Source: UBA5336 sp039818165
Lineage (GTDB): Bacteria; Pseudomonadota; Alphaproteobacteria; Caulobacterales; Hyphomonadaceae
Reading direction: 5' to 3'
DNA: 64,000 nucleotides
NCBI GenBank assembly: GCA_039818165.1
Contig: JBCBUL010000018.1
Span: 1-64,000 of the forward strand
In this document: positions 38,662-48,262 of the stretch, piece by piece
How the letters are laid out: each line of letters starts with the position of its first letter
How positions within the stretch are numbered: position 1 is the stretch's first letter
Notes under the pieces: model-generated
What the model was told of the DNA's origin: nothing
The model's input: the letters and a program-made list of their open reading frames with translations, nothing else
Databases searched by the model: none
Translations under genes and position numbers: made by a program

Positions 38662-39807
38662 TCAGCCAAAGATCACCTTGCCCGCTGTCATGGGGCGGGG
38701 AACACCCGTTGTAGACGGCCAGCTTATGGGCAAGCCGCGCCACCGCCGTGCGGCGAGGTAGGCGAAGGCTTCGGCCTCAATGCTGTCGCCTCGCCAGCCC
38801 ACATCTTCCGCCGTAGCCAGACTGCAAGGCAAAGCTTCTGCCAGATGGTCCATCAGCGCTGGATTGTGGCGACCACCTCCGCACGCAATTACACGGTGCA
38901 AACGCTCTGAAAGCTGGCCAACCCCCACGGCGACAGCCCGGGCGCTAAAGGCTGTCAGCGTGGCAGCGCCGTCTTCAAAGCTGAGCCCGCGCGCCATGTT
39001 GGCATTGAAATCAAATCGGTCGAGGGATTTTGGTGGCGGCTCGGCGAAGAACGGATGTTCGAACATCTGCGCGATCAACCCCTCATGCACACCGCCTGCC
39101 CGGGCGAAACGGCCATCCTCATCGCGTGTGCCACGCCCATGGCCATCAACCCACTCATCAATCGGGCCATTGGCCGGACCTGTGTCGAAAGCCATGAGGT
39201 CGCCCGACTTTGTGCGGGCCGTGATATTGGCAACGCCTCCAAGGTTTAGCACGGCGCTTGCCCCATGCCCGAGGCGCTGCAGGAGCGCGTTGTGATAGGC
39301 GGGGGCGAGCGGTGCGCCCTGCCCGCCCGCGTTCACGTCCGCAGAGCGAAAATCGTATGCCAGCGGAAGGTCGAACGCGGCCTGCATGGCCGGCGCGTCG
39401 ATTAATTGCAGAGTTGCGCCGGGCGCATCGCCGCGCGGCGCCCGGTGCAGGACCGTCTGGCCATGCACGCCGGCGATGGCGGGCGCCGGCCCGTCCCACT
39501 GCTCCATGACTGCGTCGAACGCATCCTTGTGCGTCTGGGTGATGACAACTTTTGCATACGCCCAGGCGCGCGTGGGTGGTGGGCCTTGCCACGCCCAATC
39601 CCGCGCCACATCCGTCGCCATTTGGAGCGTTGCGCGCTCTCCCTCGGAGTATTTCCGCTCCGCAGTGGGGCCAAAGTCGAGCACCGCCTCGCCATCCGTG
39701 AGGATCATTGCAGCGTCTACGGCATCGATAGACGTGCCCGACATGAAACCGATCGCCCAGAAAGGCTCATCGGGCGGTGAAACAGCAAGATTGGGTGTAT
39801 TGCTCAA
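38662..39807 (-). CDS. anmK: Anhydro-N-acetylmuramic acid kinase
   Basis: Phosphorylates and opens anhydro-MurNAc, recycling peptidoglycan sugar to MurNAc-6-P. The 381 residues show the family opening FMSGTSIDAVDAA, the sugar/ATP-site motif AIAGVHGQTVLH, FDTGPAN, and a C-terminal segment ACGGGRHNP. All the catalytic positions I can recognise, including the Asp of SIDAVD, are present. Its start lies inside a short region shared with the reading frame of tyrS on the other strand; the two genes are divergent, 53 bases apart (39807 to 39861). Confidence 0.95.
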   Translation of the reverse strand: MSNTPNLAVSPPDEPFWAIGFMSGTSIDAVDAAMILTDGEAVLDFGPTAERKYSEGERATLQMATDVARDWAWQGPPPTRAWAYAKVVITQTHKDAFDAVMEQWDGPAPAIAGVHGQTVLHRAPRGDAPGATLQLIDAPAMQAAFDLPLAYDFRSADVNAGGQGAPLAPAYHNALLQRLGHGASAVLNLGGVANITARTKSGDLMAFDTGPANGPIDEWVDGHGRGTRDEDGRFARAGGVHEGLIAQMFEHPFFAEPPPKSLDRFDFNANMARGLSFEDGAATLTAFSARAVAVGVGQLSERLHRVIACGGGRHNPALMDHLAEALPCSLATAEDVGWRGDSIEAEAFAYLAARRWRGLPISWPSTTGVPRPMTAGKVIFG

Positions 39808-39860
39808 GGGCGCGGCCTCTCCTAGTAAGCGTGCCTTCGCGTTCCGGTTTGGAGGCCGTC

Positions 39861-41111
39861 ATGGGCAATTACAAGTCTGAGTTCCTGAAAACCCTGTCTG
39901 CCCGGGGCTATATCAAGCAGGTCACCCATGAGGCCGAGCTGGATGCCTACTGCGCGAGCGGTGTGCCGAAAGCCTATATCGGCATCGATGCCACAGCCGA
40001 CAGCGCCCATGTGGGTCACCTGGTCGGGATCATGATGCTGCGCCGCCTCCAGCAGGCTGGCGGCAAGCCGATCGTGCTCATCGGCGGCGGTACAACGAAG
40101 GTTGGCGACCCAACCGACAAGGAGAAAACCCGGCCGATCCTGACCGAAGAGCAGATCGCCGCAAATGCTGAGGGCATCAAGCGCGCCTATGGCCGGTTCC
40201 TGACCTTTGGCGACGGCGAAACCGATGCGATCATGGTCAACAATGCCGACTGGCTGGACAAGCTCGGTTACATCGAAGTGCTGCGCGATGTGGGCAAGCA
40301 TTTCACCATCAACACCATGGTGAAGCAGGACACCGTGGCCCGCCGCTTGGCGAGCGAGCAGCCCTACACCTTTCTGGAGTTCAACTACTTGCTGCTCCAG
40401 TCCTATGACTTCCTCGAACTGTCGCGCCGCCATGGCTGTTTTCTTCAAATGGGCGGGTCGGACCAGTGGGGGAACATCCTCGGCGGTGTGGACCTTATCC
40501 ATAAATCCGATGGCAAAGACGCTTTCGGCCTCACAAGCCCGCTTCTCACCACGGCGTCCGGCGCCAAAATGGGCAAGACCGTCGATGGGGCTGTCTGGCT
40601 GAATGCAGACCGCAAGAGCCCCTATGAATACTGGCAGTTCTGGCGAAACACCGAGGACGCCGATGTGGGCCGGTTCCTGAAACTCTTCACCGACATTCCG
40701 CTCGATGAAATCGCCCGGCTCGAAGCCCTTGAAGGCGCTGAGATCAATGACGCAAAGGTCGCCCTTGCTGACGCCGCCACCAGCCTACTCCATGGCGAGG
40801 ACGCAGCGCGCGAGGCCCGTGAAACCGCCGCGAAGGTCTTTGCCGAAGGCGCCAGCGGAGATGCCCTGCCAACGGTTGAGCTGGCGACCAGCGACATTGA
40901 AGGTATGTTGGTGGCCGCGGCGTTCACCGCGGCCGGGCTAACGAAAACCAATGGTGAAGCGCGCCGTCTGATCAAACAGGGCGCTGCAAAGGTGAATGAC
41001 AAGCCCATTTCCGACCAGAATGCGGCCTTGAGCTCTGGCGACCTTGGCGCAGACCAGACTGCAAAACTGTCCGCTGGCAAAAAGCGTCACGCACTCATCA
41101 AAGCCGTCTAG
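39861..41111 (+). CDS. tyrS: Tyrosyl-tRNA synthetase
   Basis: Attaches tyrosine to tRNA-Tyr. The 416 residues contain the class I signatures: an HIGH-like HVGHL (about 51) and a KMSKS-like KMGKT (about 237), tyrosine-site residues in GSDQWGNI, and a C-terminal S4 RNA-binding domain (GEARRLIKQGAAKVNDKPI). The start at 39861 has GGAGG at 39851-39855. It is divergent from anmK and converges with the YhdP-like gene with 7 bases between their ends. Confidence 0.96.
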   Translation: MGNYKSEFLKTLSARGYIKQVTHEAELDAYCASGVPKAYIGIDATADSAHVGHLVGIMMLRRLQQAGGKPIVLIGGGTTKVGDPTDKEKTRPILTEEQIAANAEGIKRAYGRFLTFGDGETDAIMVNNADWLDKLGYIEVLRDVGKHFTINTMVKQDTVARRLASEQPYTFLEFNYLLLQSYDFLELSRRHGCFLQMGGSDQWGNILGGVDLIHKSDGKDAFGLTSPLLTTASGAKMGKTVDGAVWLNADRKSPYEYWQFWRNTEDADVGRFLKLFTDIPLDEIARLEALEGAEINDAKVALADAATSLLHGEDAAREARETAAKVFAEGASGDALPTVELATSDIEGMLVAAAFTAAGLTKTNGEARRLIKQGAAKVNDKPISDQNAALSSGDLGADQTAKLSAGKKRHALIKAV

Positions 41112-41118
41112 AGACGTA

Positions 41119-44100
41119 TCAATTCTCAGCCTCTGCCTCTTCGGGGAGAGGCAATTCGGTTTGACTTGGGTTTTCGAAAATCCGACGCAAAATGCCGGGC
41201 GTCACAGCTGACAGCGGATTGACGGCAACCTGGGCACGTTCCAGTTCTCCGCGCACTGAATAGGTCAACGAGAAGACACCTTCACCTTCCCGGCCCACAA
41301 ACAAGTCGCCGATGATCGGGATCCCGCCCAAGGCGGAATTCACACCATAACTTGGAACCAGCACGCCATCCACGGCGATCCCGCCCGCATCGGGCTCAAC
41401 CCAGCCATTGATTGTTAGCCCCATGGCTGGTCCGGAAGCACGCCCGCCATCAACGACAAACCGACCTGCCCTGGACCGCAACGGTAGGTCGATTTGGGTG
41501 AATAGAAGCCCGTCCCCGCCAAGCGTATCGGCCAAACCCCGCAGCGAGGCCAATGACAGGATCTGGGTCAGGAAAGGCGCGTTTCTCAAGCGCGCATCCT
41601 CGACACGAATATTAACGTCCGTAGTCTCGCCCTCGGCACGCAGAATACCGCTTAAGTCCAAACTGCCGCCGACCAGCAGGTCCGTGTCGAAAAACGTTTC
41701 CAAAAGCGCGCCCGCATCATCTGACTGCAGTGACACTGACGCACTGGTCTCATCGACCACCTCATATTGCGCTTCCAGCGAGTTGCTGGCGCCCAACTGT
41801 CCGGAGGCGCTGAAAGACTGGAGTCCCGAAACTTCGGAAATCGCGGCGAGTTGTGCCCCGCGCAAGACCAGAGCGTCGCCGACCACTAGCCGGTCAACTT
41901 CTGCATCCAGAGTGATCGCGCCGCCGAGGCCACCTGCTCCGGTCATGCCACCGGAGTCCGGCATCAGGCCAGACACGTCGAGCAATGGTCCGCTTAGGCT
42001 GAACGCAAGGCCGTCATCGGCTCCCCGTTCGACTTGTCCACTTACGTCCACTCTGCCGGACAGAAAGGCACGATCCAGATCAGCGGAAATCAACCGTCCT
42101 GACTCGCCAAGGCGAATGCGTCCGGCCAGTTTTGCGTTTTCACTATCGAGATTGGCATCTGCCAGCCGCTCGCCATCGATCAGGCTGTACAGAATATTGG
42201 CGGATGCTGGATCGCCGGATGGCTTCAACCAGCCGAACTCGACAAGATCGATTCGCGCTCCAGTGAAGTCGAGATCAACATCGGCAGCGACCACAGACTC
42301 GCCCGAAAGACTGGCAGCGAATTCTACGGGCACCTCGCCTGTAATGTAGGGACGCCCCAGCAAGCCAAACCTGTTCAATACGTCGGGGGTTACGACACTT
42401 CTCGCGGCCACGCGACTCGGACCGCCATCGTCATTGAAATCATCTCGCCATTCGAAGTTGACAGTCGCAGGCCCCAACTCGCCGAACCCGGAAATCGAAA
42501 TCCGCTCCTTTGTGAGGTCGACGCGCGCTGTGGTATCCGTCAGGTCAAAGTCGGCGGCGAGTTGCTCCACGCCCGCATCTCGGATCTGCCCGGTGACAGA
42601 GAAACTCATATCGTCGAGCAGAACCCGATCGAGCGCTGGGCGCACCATATTGAAAGCGATATCGCCCTCGCCGCTCAGCCGGTCCGGATTGAAGCCTGTC
42701 TGTTCCTCAAGGTTCAGTTTCGAACGGAACACAGCGGCGACAGCCTCCCGCACGGGTCCGCGTCCGGTTGCATCAATGATCATGTCTCCGCCACGCGGGT
42801 TGAGCGCCGGGATGGAGACAGTGCCGGTGTCCAGGGTCCAGTTCATCCAGTTCCCGCGACTGAGAACGACCGAAAAACTATTGCCAGTGAGGCGGCCCGT
42901 CCCGGCCGCGTTGGATATTGGCGCGATATCTGAGAGAAAGCGGACATCGGCATCTCGGACCGTAAAATCGACGCTGAGATCACCATCGCGGATATGCCCC
43001 TCTGCCATACTGTCTGGAGACAGCGTGATGGCGGCGCGTGCCTCGGTCAAAACCCCGGTTTCGACATTGCGCTCGACAAAGCGGCGGGCACCCCCGCCGA
43101 GACGCACCGGCCAGAAATCCAGCACTGTGCGTGGTCCGGTCTCACCGGAAAGATCGGCCGCCACATTCAGGCTGAAGGGCAGCTCCCCCGGATCCTGATC
43201 CAGGTTGCGAGAGAGGCGGCCCGCCGCATTGATTGTGACGCCGACCGTACGCACCCGAGCGCGGTCTAAAAGCAATGTGTGTAGATCGGTCGTGATCCGA
43301 GTGTCCAACTCCACGCCCTGGAGGGACCAAGGTCGCTCGAAGATTGGGCGAAGGTCTATGCCAAGCGCAGGTGCCCGCAATGTGAGGGGGCGATCCTCCT
43401 CGCCGAATACAGCCCCTCCGAGCGAACCGTTCACCCCGCCGCGCAAGACCCCCGCATCCAACGTCGTAAAAGCAAAGTCGAGCGTGTCGCTGCCGGTGTC
43501 GTAATTCATCTCGCCATCAATGGCAGTTACCGGGAACGCCTGATCGGCAATCGAAACCGCGCCGGCACCGGCCGTGGCCCGCGCCAGGACACTCGACAAG
43601 CCGTCTTCCTGATTGGCCTGAAAGCCCAGGGTCAAACTGGCAGGCAAGCCGGAAATCCTGTCCGCATTGATCCCCATGCGCCCCGCCAACGCAGAAAGGG
43701 ACCATCCATCCACCTGGAAGGAGACGTCCAGCGTATCGAAGCTGCCGAAGCTATCCAGACTCACTGCGATCTTTTCCGGCAGGCCGTCACCTTCGCCAAC
43801 GCCTGAGAGCGTGAGCGAGATGTCATCGGCAGCAAATTCAAATATGCCTGCCGCATCTGCGATACGCGCCACACGGTTTCCATTCAGAAGGACGAGATCC
43901 ACATCCAGCCCCTGGAAGGATATGCGCGAAAGCGTGATGTCATCGAAGGCGTTTTCGCCGCCATCCAGAACAGCGCCAAGAACGCGGTTTATACTGGCCA
44001 ACCATTCTTCAGGTGTTTCCGGGAAGTCTGCGGCTGGAATGGGCGGCAAGGGTTCGCTTGCGATCGACCAAATATCCTCGGACACTTGGCGGATTTCCAG

Positions 44101-44469
44101 CTGGGCATCGCGCAATCCGATTTCCAATAGATCTACACGGCCAAACAGAAGCGCGGATGCGTCCAGCTCTATGTCTGCCTGCCGGGCATACCCGCCGACA
44201 TTCCCATCACTGGAATAGAAGGTCACGCCCTCCGCCAGCACGTCGACGCGTCGTTGCTCCGGCGACCATTGCAGCTGGACGCTTTCAATGGTGACCTCGC
44301 GCCCGCCCCGCGCATCGCTCAGCGCCTGGGCGATGTCATCGCGGTACATGTCCAGTTCGAGCGGCCCCTGGGACAGCCGCCAGGCAAGAACGGCCGCCGC
44401 AATCACAGCCAGGAACAGGATCCCGCCGAGAATTTCAAAAATCAGAACCCGGGCGGTCTGGCGAACCAA
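41119..44469 (-). CDS. YhdP-like AsmA/DUF3971 family membrane protein
   Basis: A 1116-residue protein. One N-terminal membrane helix (about 11-30) precedes a long beta-rich periplasmic body with the DUF3971-type central region and an AsmA-type C-terminal domain (LPLRSRAGRFVVDGG, then GGIPIIGDLFVGREGEGVFSLTY). YhdP is one of three AsmA-like proteins (YhdP, TamB, YdbH) that supply lipid to the outer membrane in E. coli. Here it is on its own; I see no TolC- or RNase G-type neighbour. It converges with tyrS and is divergent from the peroxiredoxin gene. Confidence 0.93.
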   Translation of the reverse strand: MVRQTARVLIFEILGGILFLAVIAAAVLAWRLSQGPLELDMYRDDIAQALSDARGGREVTIESVQLQWSPEQRRVDVLAEGVTFYSSDGNVGGYARQADIELDASALLFGRVDLLEIGLRDAQLEIRQVSEDIWSIASEPLPPIPAADFPETPEEWLASINRVLGAVLDGGENAFDDITLSRISFQGLDVDLVLLNGNRVARIADAAGIFEFAADDISLTLSGVGEGDGLPEKIAVSLDSFGSFDTLDVSFQVDGWSLSALAGRMGINADRISGLPASLTLGFQANQEDGLSSVLARATAGAGAVSIADQAFPVTAIDGEMNYDTGSDTLDFAFTTLDAGVLRGGVNGSLGGAVFGEEDRPLTLRAPALGIDLRPIFERPWSLQGVELDTRITTDLHTLLLDRARVRTVGVTINAAGRLSRNLDQDPGELPFSLNVAADLSGETGPRTVLDFWPVRLGGGARRFVERNVETGVLTEARAAITLSPDSMAEGHIRDGDLSVDFTVRDADVRFLSDIAPISNAAGTGRLTGNSFSVVLSRGNWMNWTLDTGTVSIPALNPRGGDMIIDATGRGPVREAVAAVFRSKLNLEEQTGFNPDRLSGEGDIAFNMVRPALDRVLLDDMSFSVTGQIRDAGVEQLAADFDLTDTTARVDLTKERISISGFGELGPATVNFEWRDDFNDDGGPSRVAARSVVTPDVLNRFGLLGRPYITGEVPVEFAASLSGESVVAADVDLDFTGARIDLVEFGWLKPSGDPASANILYSLIDGERLADANLDSENAKLAGRIRLGESGRLISADLDRAFLSGRVDVSGQVERGADDGLAFSLSGPLLDVSGLMPDSGGMTGAGGLGGAITLDAEVDRLVVGDALVLRGAQLAAISEVSGLQSFSASGQLGASNSLEAQYEVVDETSASVSLQSDDAGALLETFFDTDLLVGGSLDLSGILRAEGETTDVNIRVEDARLRNAPFLTQILSLASLRGLADTLGGDGLLFTQIDLPLRSRAGRFVVDGGRASGPAMGLTINGWVEPDAGGIAVDGVLVPSYGVNSALGGIPIIGDLFVGREGEGVFSLTYSVRGELERAQVAVNPLSAVTPGILRRIFENPSQTELPLPEEAEAEN

Positions 44470-44585
44470 GAGTGCACTCCATTTTAAAAACTGCGACCGC
44501 TACGCTTGTAGCCGCGCCCTCGCCCGCTAATTCACGTTACTCAATGCGAGGCCATACCGCCAGCATCACAAACAGAGGTAAAACC

Positions 44586-45047
44586 ATGGTAGCAATCGGC
44601 GACACCGCCCCTGATTTTTCCGCTCCGGGCGCAGGCGACAAAACGCTCGCACTTGCCGACTATGCTGGCCAATGGGTGGTTCTGTATTTCTATCCCAAAG
44701 ATGACACGCCGGGATGCACGACTGAAGCGAAGGACTTCACCGCTCTGGCTGACCAATTTGCAGCGCGCAATGCCCAAGTCTTGGGCGTCTCAAAAGACAC
44801 CGTAAAAAAACACGACAAGTTCCGGGAGAAGCATGATCTCACGGTTGAACTAGTGTCCGACGAAACAGGAGAGATCTGCGAAGCCTACGGCGTTTGGGTC
44901 GAAAAAAGCATGTACGGGAAGACCTATATGGGCATCCAACGTGCAACGTTTCTTATAGATCCCGAGGGCAAGCTGGCCGAAATCTGGCCGAAGGTGAAGG
45001 TCAAGGGACACGCGGAAGACGTGCTCAGCAAAATCCCGGACAACTAG
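44586..45047 (+). CDS. bcp: Thiol peroxidase of the Bcp/PrxQ type
   Basis: A 153-residue peroxiredoxin that reduces organic peroxides and H2O2. The peroxidatic Cys is in PKDDTPGCTTEAKD (about 44). The usual second Cys five residues later is absent (Lys/Asp there), but a Cys in GEICEAYG (near 99) may act as resolving Cys, as in other subgroups. The ATG at 44586 has AGAGG about 8 bases upstream, and homology begins at VAIGDTAPDFS. It is divergent from the YhdP-like gene. Confidence 0.94.
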   Translation: MVAIGDTAPDFSAPGAGDKTLALADYAGQWVVLYFYPKDDTPGCTTEAKDFTALADQFAARNAQVLGVSKDTVKKHDKFREKHDLTVELVSDETGEICEAYGVWVEKSMYGKTYMGIQRATFLIDPEGKLAEIWPKVKVKGHAEDVLSKIPDN

Positions 45048-45148
45048 TCAAAAATTGGCGAAGCGAAGCCCCATGACGGCAAAACCTTAATCACACTTTA
45101 ACACACTGGTGTCATTTTGGAGCACAATTCCTGTCGCTGAGGGGTTCC

Positions 45149-45253
45149 ATGCGCGGTCACGTTCAGGTTATGAAGAGACACGAGGGTTTGGGACAGCATT
45201 CGCCACGTTCAGCGGATGTTGCAGACAAAACGACCAATCGGCGGGCGGCGTAG
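45149..45253 (+). CDS. Possible 34-residue leader ORF before the M23 peptidase
   Basis: ATG 45149 is preceded by GAGGGG at a good distance and the frame runs 34 codons to TAG at 45251-45253, directly abutting the M23 peptidase ATG (TAGATG). The peptide is basic and His-rich (MRGHVQVMKRHEGLGQHS at the start) with no signal or domain. Because the stop touches the next start, translating it could control the peptidase gene. Chance is still a strong alternative. Confidence 0.35.
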   Translation: MRGHVQVMKRHEGLGQHSPRSADVADKTTNRRAA

Positions 45254-46474
45254 ATGAAGCAGTTGAGTACGAAAGCGCGTGCGGTTTTTGACCGCGTTTT
45301 CCCAGAGCGTCAGATTTATCACCGCAGCGGCGGCACCGTGCACTATATCTCGGTGTCTCCCTGGCAGCAGGCAATGCTTGTTGCCGGCGTCACGGCGGTC
45401 GCAGGATGGACAGGCGTTGCTACCGTCTCATACATCTTTGGCGGATCAGGCAATTTTGACGTCGCAGAAAACCAGGATGATGATGCGCGCTACCAGCGCT
45501 GGATCCAGGAACTGCGCGCCAACACTGCGCTCTCGCAAAGCCTGCTTGAAGAACGCACCGAAGATTTCCATCGGGCAACGGCAGAATTCGAAGAGCGCCA
45601 CGAGACGCTTAAAGTGCTTCTGGACGCACTAGAAAGCGGCGAAGATCTCGACCTCACCGCGCTGCGCGGAGACGATGCCGACCTGCTGCTTGAAGCTACA
45701 ATCGACGAAGCCGATTCCCGTCAGGGGATTGAACGCAGCCAGCCAACCGCCCGGCTTGAGCTCGTCGGCACCCGCGCCCGGATCAACACGGTAAAAACCG
45801 AACAACTTGCCTTTCTGAACGATGCCGAGGATTTGGCGGTGGAGCGAGCTGAACGCGCCCGCGGCATTCTCCGGCTGACGGCTGTTGGAACGGGGCGTAT
45901 TGAGGACTCAACCGCCATGGGTGGTCCGGAAGTTTCCCTGGCTGATCTGGCGAACATTGAGTTCGACGATCCGGAAGACGCCGCGTTCAACAGACGCGTG
46001 ATTCAAGTCGCCGCGCGCCTCGAAGAAGCGCGCTACTATGAAGACATCGTCGAGAACCTGCCCCTGGCCCAGCCCGTTGGCGTTCCAGCCCGACTGACGT
46101 CAAACTATGGCATGCGCGTTGACCCCTTCTCGCGCCGCCCGGCCTGGCACAACGGCATTGATATGGCGGCTTACTACAAAGCGCCGATCGTTGCCGCAGG
46201 CCCTGGCAAAATCACCTATGCAGGCCGCATGGCAGGCTATGGCCGCATGGTCGAGATTGACCATGGCTATGGCTTCAAGTCCCGGTACGCTCACTTGCAG
46301 TCCATCAATGTGTCCCGCGGCGATGACATCGCCATCGGCGACACGCTCGGCCTCATGGGCTCCAGCGGTCGCTCCACAGGCCCGCACCTTCATTATGAAG
46401 TGTTCTTCAACAACAAACAGTATGATCCGATCGATTTTCTAAAGGCAGGACGACATGTTCACGAAGACGAATAA
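45254..46474 (+). CDS. M23-family peptidoglycan endopeptidase, membrane anchored
   Basis: A 406-residue LytM-type peptidase. It has a cytoplasmic N-terminus of about 35 residues, one membrane helix (about 38-62), a periplasmic region with coiled-coil character (about 75-210), and the catalytic M23 domain (about 290-395) with the zinc ligands of AWHNGID and HLHYE, plus the YAHL His. It should cut peptide cross-links in the wall. Its gene overlaps the bactofilin gene by 20 bases, a pairing known from Caulobacter and other bacteria, where bactofilin scaffolds localise the peptidase for cell-shape work. Confidence 0.95.
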   Translation: MKQLSTKARAVFDRVFPERQIYHRSGGTVHYISVSPWQQAMLVAGVTAVAGWTGVATVSYIFGGSGNFDVAENQDDDARYQRWIQELRANTALSQSLLEERTEDFHRATAEFEERHETLKVLLDALESGEDLDLTALRGDDADLLLEATIDEADSRQGIERSQPTARLELVGTRARINTVKTEQLAFLNDAEDLAVERAERARGILRLTAVGTGRIEDSTAMGGPEVSLADLANIEFDDPEDAAFNRRVIQVAARLEEARYYEDIVENLPLAQPVGVPARLTSNYGMRVDPFSRRPAWHNGIDMAAYYKAPIVAAGPGKITYAGRMAGYGRMVEIDHGYGFKSRYAHLQSINVSRGDDIAIGDTLGLMGSSGRSTGPHLHYEVFFNNKQYDPIDFLKAGRHVHEDE

Positions 46475-46988
46475 GGGCGAACCCGGCATGGCACCCATAG
46501 GCAACCCGACCCAGGACGCCATTCGCTCTGCTTCAAGCAAGCCTGCCGGTCGCGCAGCACCATCCATTATTTGCGCGGATATGAAAGTGAACGGCTCGGT
46601 TCAGTCCGACGGCGCTCTTCAGGTTGACGGCCAGGTCGAAGGCGACGTGACTGCACAGGACATCACCATTGGCGCCTCAGGCGTGATCTCGGGCGAAGTC
46701 ATAGCCGAAGTGATAACCGTGAAAGGTACCATCAAGGGATCCATCCGGGGCCGTAAGGTTGAGCTGGAAACCGGCGCGAAGGTCGAGGGCGACATCGTCC
46801 ACACCTCCCTGTCGATCCAGGCCAATGCCGTCTTCGAAGGCCAGGTGAAACACGCGGCGGACCCGCTCCAGAACAATGCGCCTAAGGCCGCTGCTCAGCC
46901 GGCTGCGAAGCCAGCCAACGCAGCGCCAGCCGCCGCCCCCAAGCCGGCGCCAGCATCGCCCTCACCCGGCACCCCAGGCAACGCTTAA
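46455..46988 (+). CDS. Bactofilin (polymer-forming cytoskeletal protein)
   Basis: A 177-residue bactofilin. After a short N-terminal tail comes the right-handed beta-helix core (about 35-135) with its repeated Gly/Val pattern (QVDGQVEGDVTAQDITIGASG, in part), then an Ala/Pro-rich tail (about 145-177). Bactofilins form non-polar filaments that recruit wall enzymes. The start at 46455 lies inside the M23 gene with AAGGCAGGAC upstream; an alternative ATG is at 46488. It is followed by a strong terminator at 47012. Confidence 0.95.
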   Translation: MFTKTNKGEPGMAPIGNPTQDAIRSASSKPAGRAAPSIICADMKVNGSVQSDGALQVDGQVEGDVTAQDITIGASGVISGEVIAEVITVKGTIKGSIRGRKVELETGAKVEGDIVHTSLSIQANAVFEGQVKHAADPLQNNAPKAAAQPAAKPANAAPAAAPKPAPASPSPGTPGNA

Positions 46989-47011
46989 ACCCCGTTTAGC
47001 TCCTGAATAAA

Positions 47012-47044
47012 AAACGCCGCCAGTTCTTCGCTGGCGGCGTTTTT
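47012..47044. terminator. Bidirectional terminator between bactofilin and prfB
   Basis: AACGCCGCCAG pairs with CTGGCGGCGTT around TTCTTCG, with T-runs on both strands: TTTTT at 47040-47044 on plus and a long A-run (47007-47014) on the other side. It ends both converging operons. Confidence 0.92.
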
Positions 47045-47076
47045 ATATGGGTCTTCGCGCAAGCTCCAAGCGCGGT

Positions 47077-48181
47077 CTATTCCCGCGCTTCACCCACATC
47101 ATGGGCCAGCGCCGCGCTGAGGAAGGGGTCAATGTCACCGTCGAGCACACCGCCCGTGTCGCTGGTTTCGACCTCCGTGCGCAAATCCTTGACCATCTGG
47201 TAGGGCTGCAGAACGTAGGAGCGGATCTGGTGGCCGAAGCCGATGGCGGATTTGTCCTGGTGCTGGGCCGCGCTGGCATCCTTGCGCCGCTGCAGCTCCA
47301 GCTCGTAGAGGCGAGAGCGCAGGATTTTCCAGGCCTCGTCCCGGTTGGAATGCTGGCTACGCGAGGTCTGGCAGGCAACCACAATGCCCGTGGGCTCATG
47401 GGTCAGGCGCACTGCCGAGTCGGTCTTGTTCACGTGCTGGCCGCCCGCGCCGGAGGCCCTATAAGTGTCGGTGCGCACGTCAGACGGGTCGATCTCGATA
47501 TCAATATTGTCATCAACGACAGGGGATATCGAGACCGAGGCAAAGGAGGTGTGCCGACGGGCGGAGCTGTCGAACGGGGAAATGCGCACCAGCCGATGCA
47601 CCCCCGTCTCGGACTTCAGCCAGCCATAGGCGTTCTCGCCTTTCACTGCGAGTGTGGCGGATTTTATGCCCGCTTCCTCGCCCTCGCGCTCGTCCATCTC
47701 TTCGACTTTGAAGCCGCGCTTTTCCGCCCAGCGCACATACATGCGCCGTAGCATGGAGGCCCAGTCCTGACTCTCGGTGCCGCCCTCGCCCGCATTGATC
47801 TGTAGATAAGCGTCATTGCCATCGGCCTCACCCGACAGCAGCGCTTCGAGCTCGGCCTTCGCCCCGCGCCCCGCCGCTGTTTCAAGACTGGCGGTCACTT
47901 CGGCGATCATGTCCGCATCGCCTTCCGACAGCTCTATCAGCTCCAAACCATCATTAAGTTCACGCTCGAGCGCCTCGACGGTCTCAATCCCGTCGGCCAG
48001 GCGCTGGCGTTCACGCATCAGTTTTCGGGCGTCTTCCGGGTCGTCCCAGAAGTCTGGGCGCTCAGAGAGCGCCGTCAGTTCATCAAGGCGTTTTGTTGCG
48101 ACGTCCCAGTCAAAGACGCCTCCTCAGCAGTTCGGTAGACTGCTTGATCTGATCGGACAGGGCCTGGATATCGGCGGACAT
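47077..48181 (-). CDS. prfB: Peptide chain release factor 2, with programmed +1 frameshift
   Basis: RF2 ends translation at UGA and UAA. The protein is made in two frames. The first begins with ATG 48181 and reads MSADIQALSDQIKQSTELL to TGA at 48110-48112. A +1 slip on CTT T then continues as DWDVATKRLDEL and on through the GGQ domain (RASGAGGQHVNKTDSA), giving about 367 residues. The site is AGGAGG CGT CTT TGA C, the classic autoregulatory element that senses RF2 level. Discriminator motif and GGQ are normal. It lies 81 bases after mrcA on the same strand. Confidence 0.95.
48109..48124 (-). promoter_or_regulatory. RF2 programmed +1 frameshift site
   Basis: On the minus strand the internal Shine-Dalgarno AGGAGG is followed by the 3-base spacer CGT and then CTT TGA C. 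This is the same layout as in E. coli prfB, where low RF2 allows the ribosome to slip past TGA. Confidence 0.95.
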
Positions 48182-48262
48182 GGTGCGCGGGCACTCCGTT
48201 GGAAAGCAAAGATTTCAGCTCGCCCAGATGGAATCGTTCCCAAGCGGCGTCAAGGCGTGAGG

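Noticed and set aside
48110..48112. TGA early in prfB as a damaging mutation
   Set aside because: It is the known programmed frameshift stop, with correct AGGAGG and CTTTGAC context.
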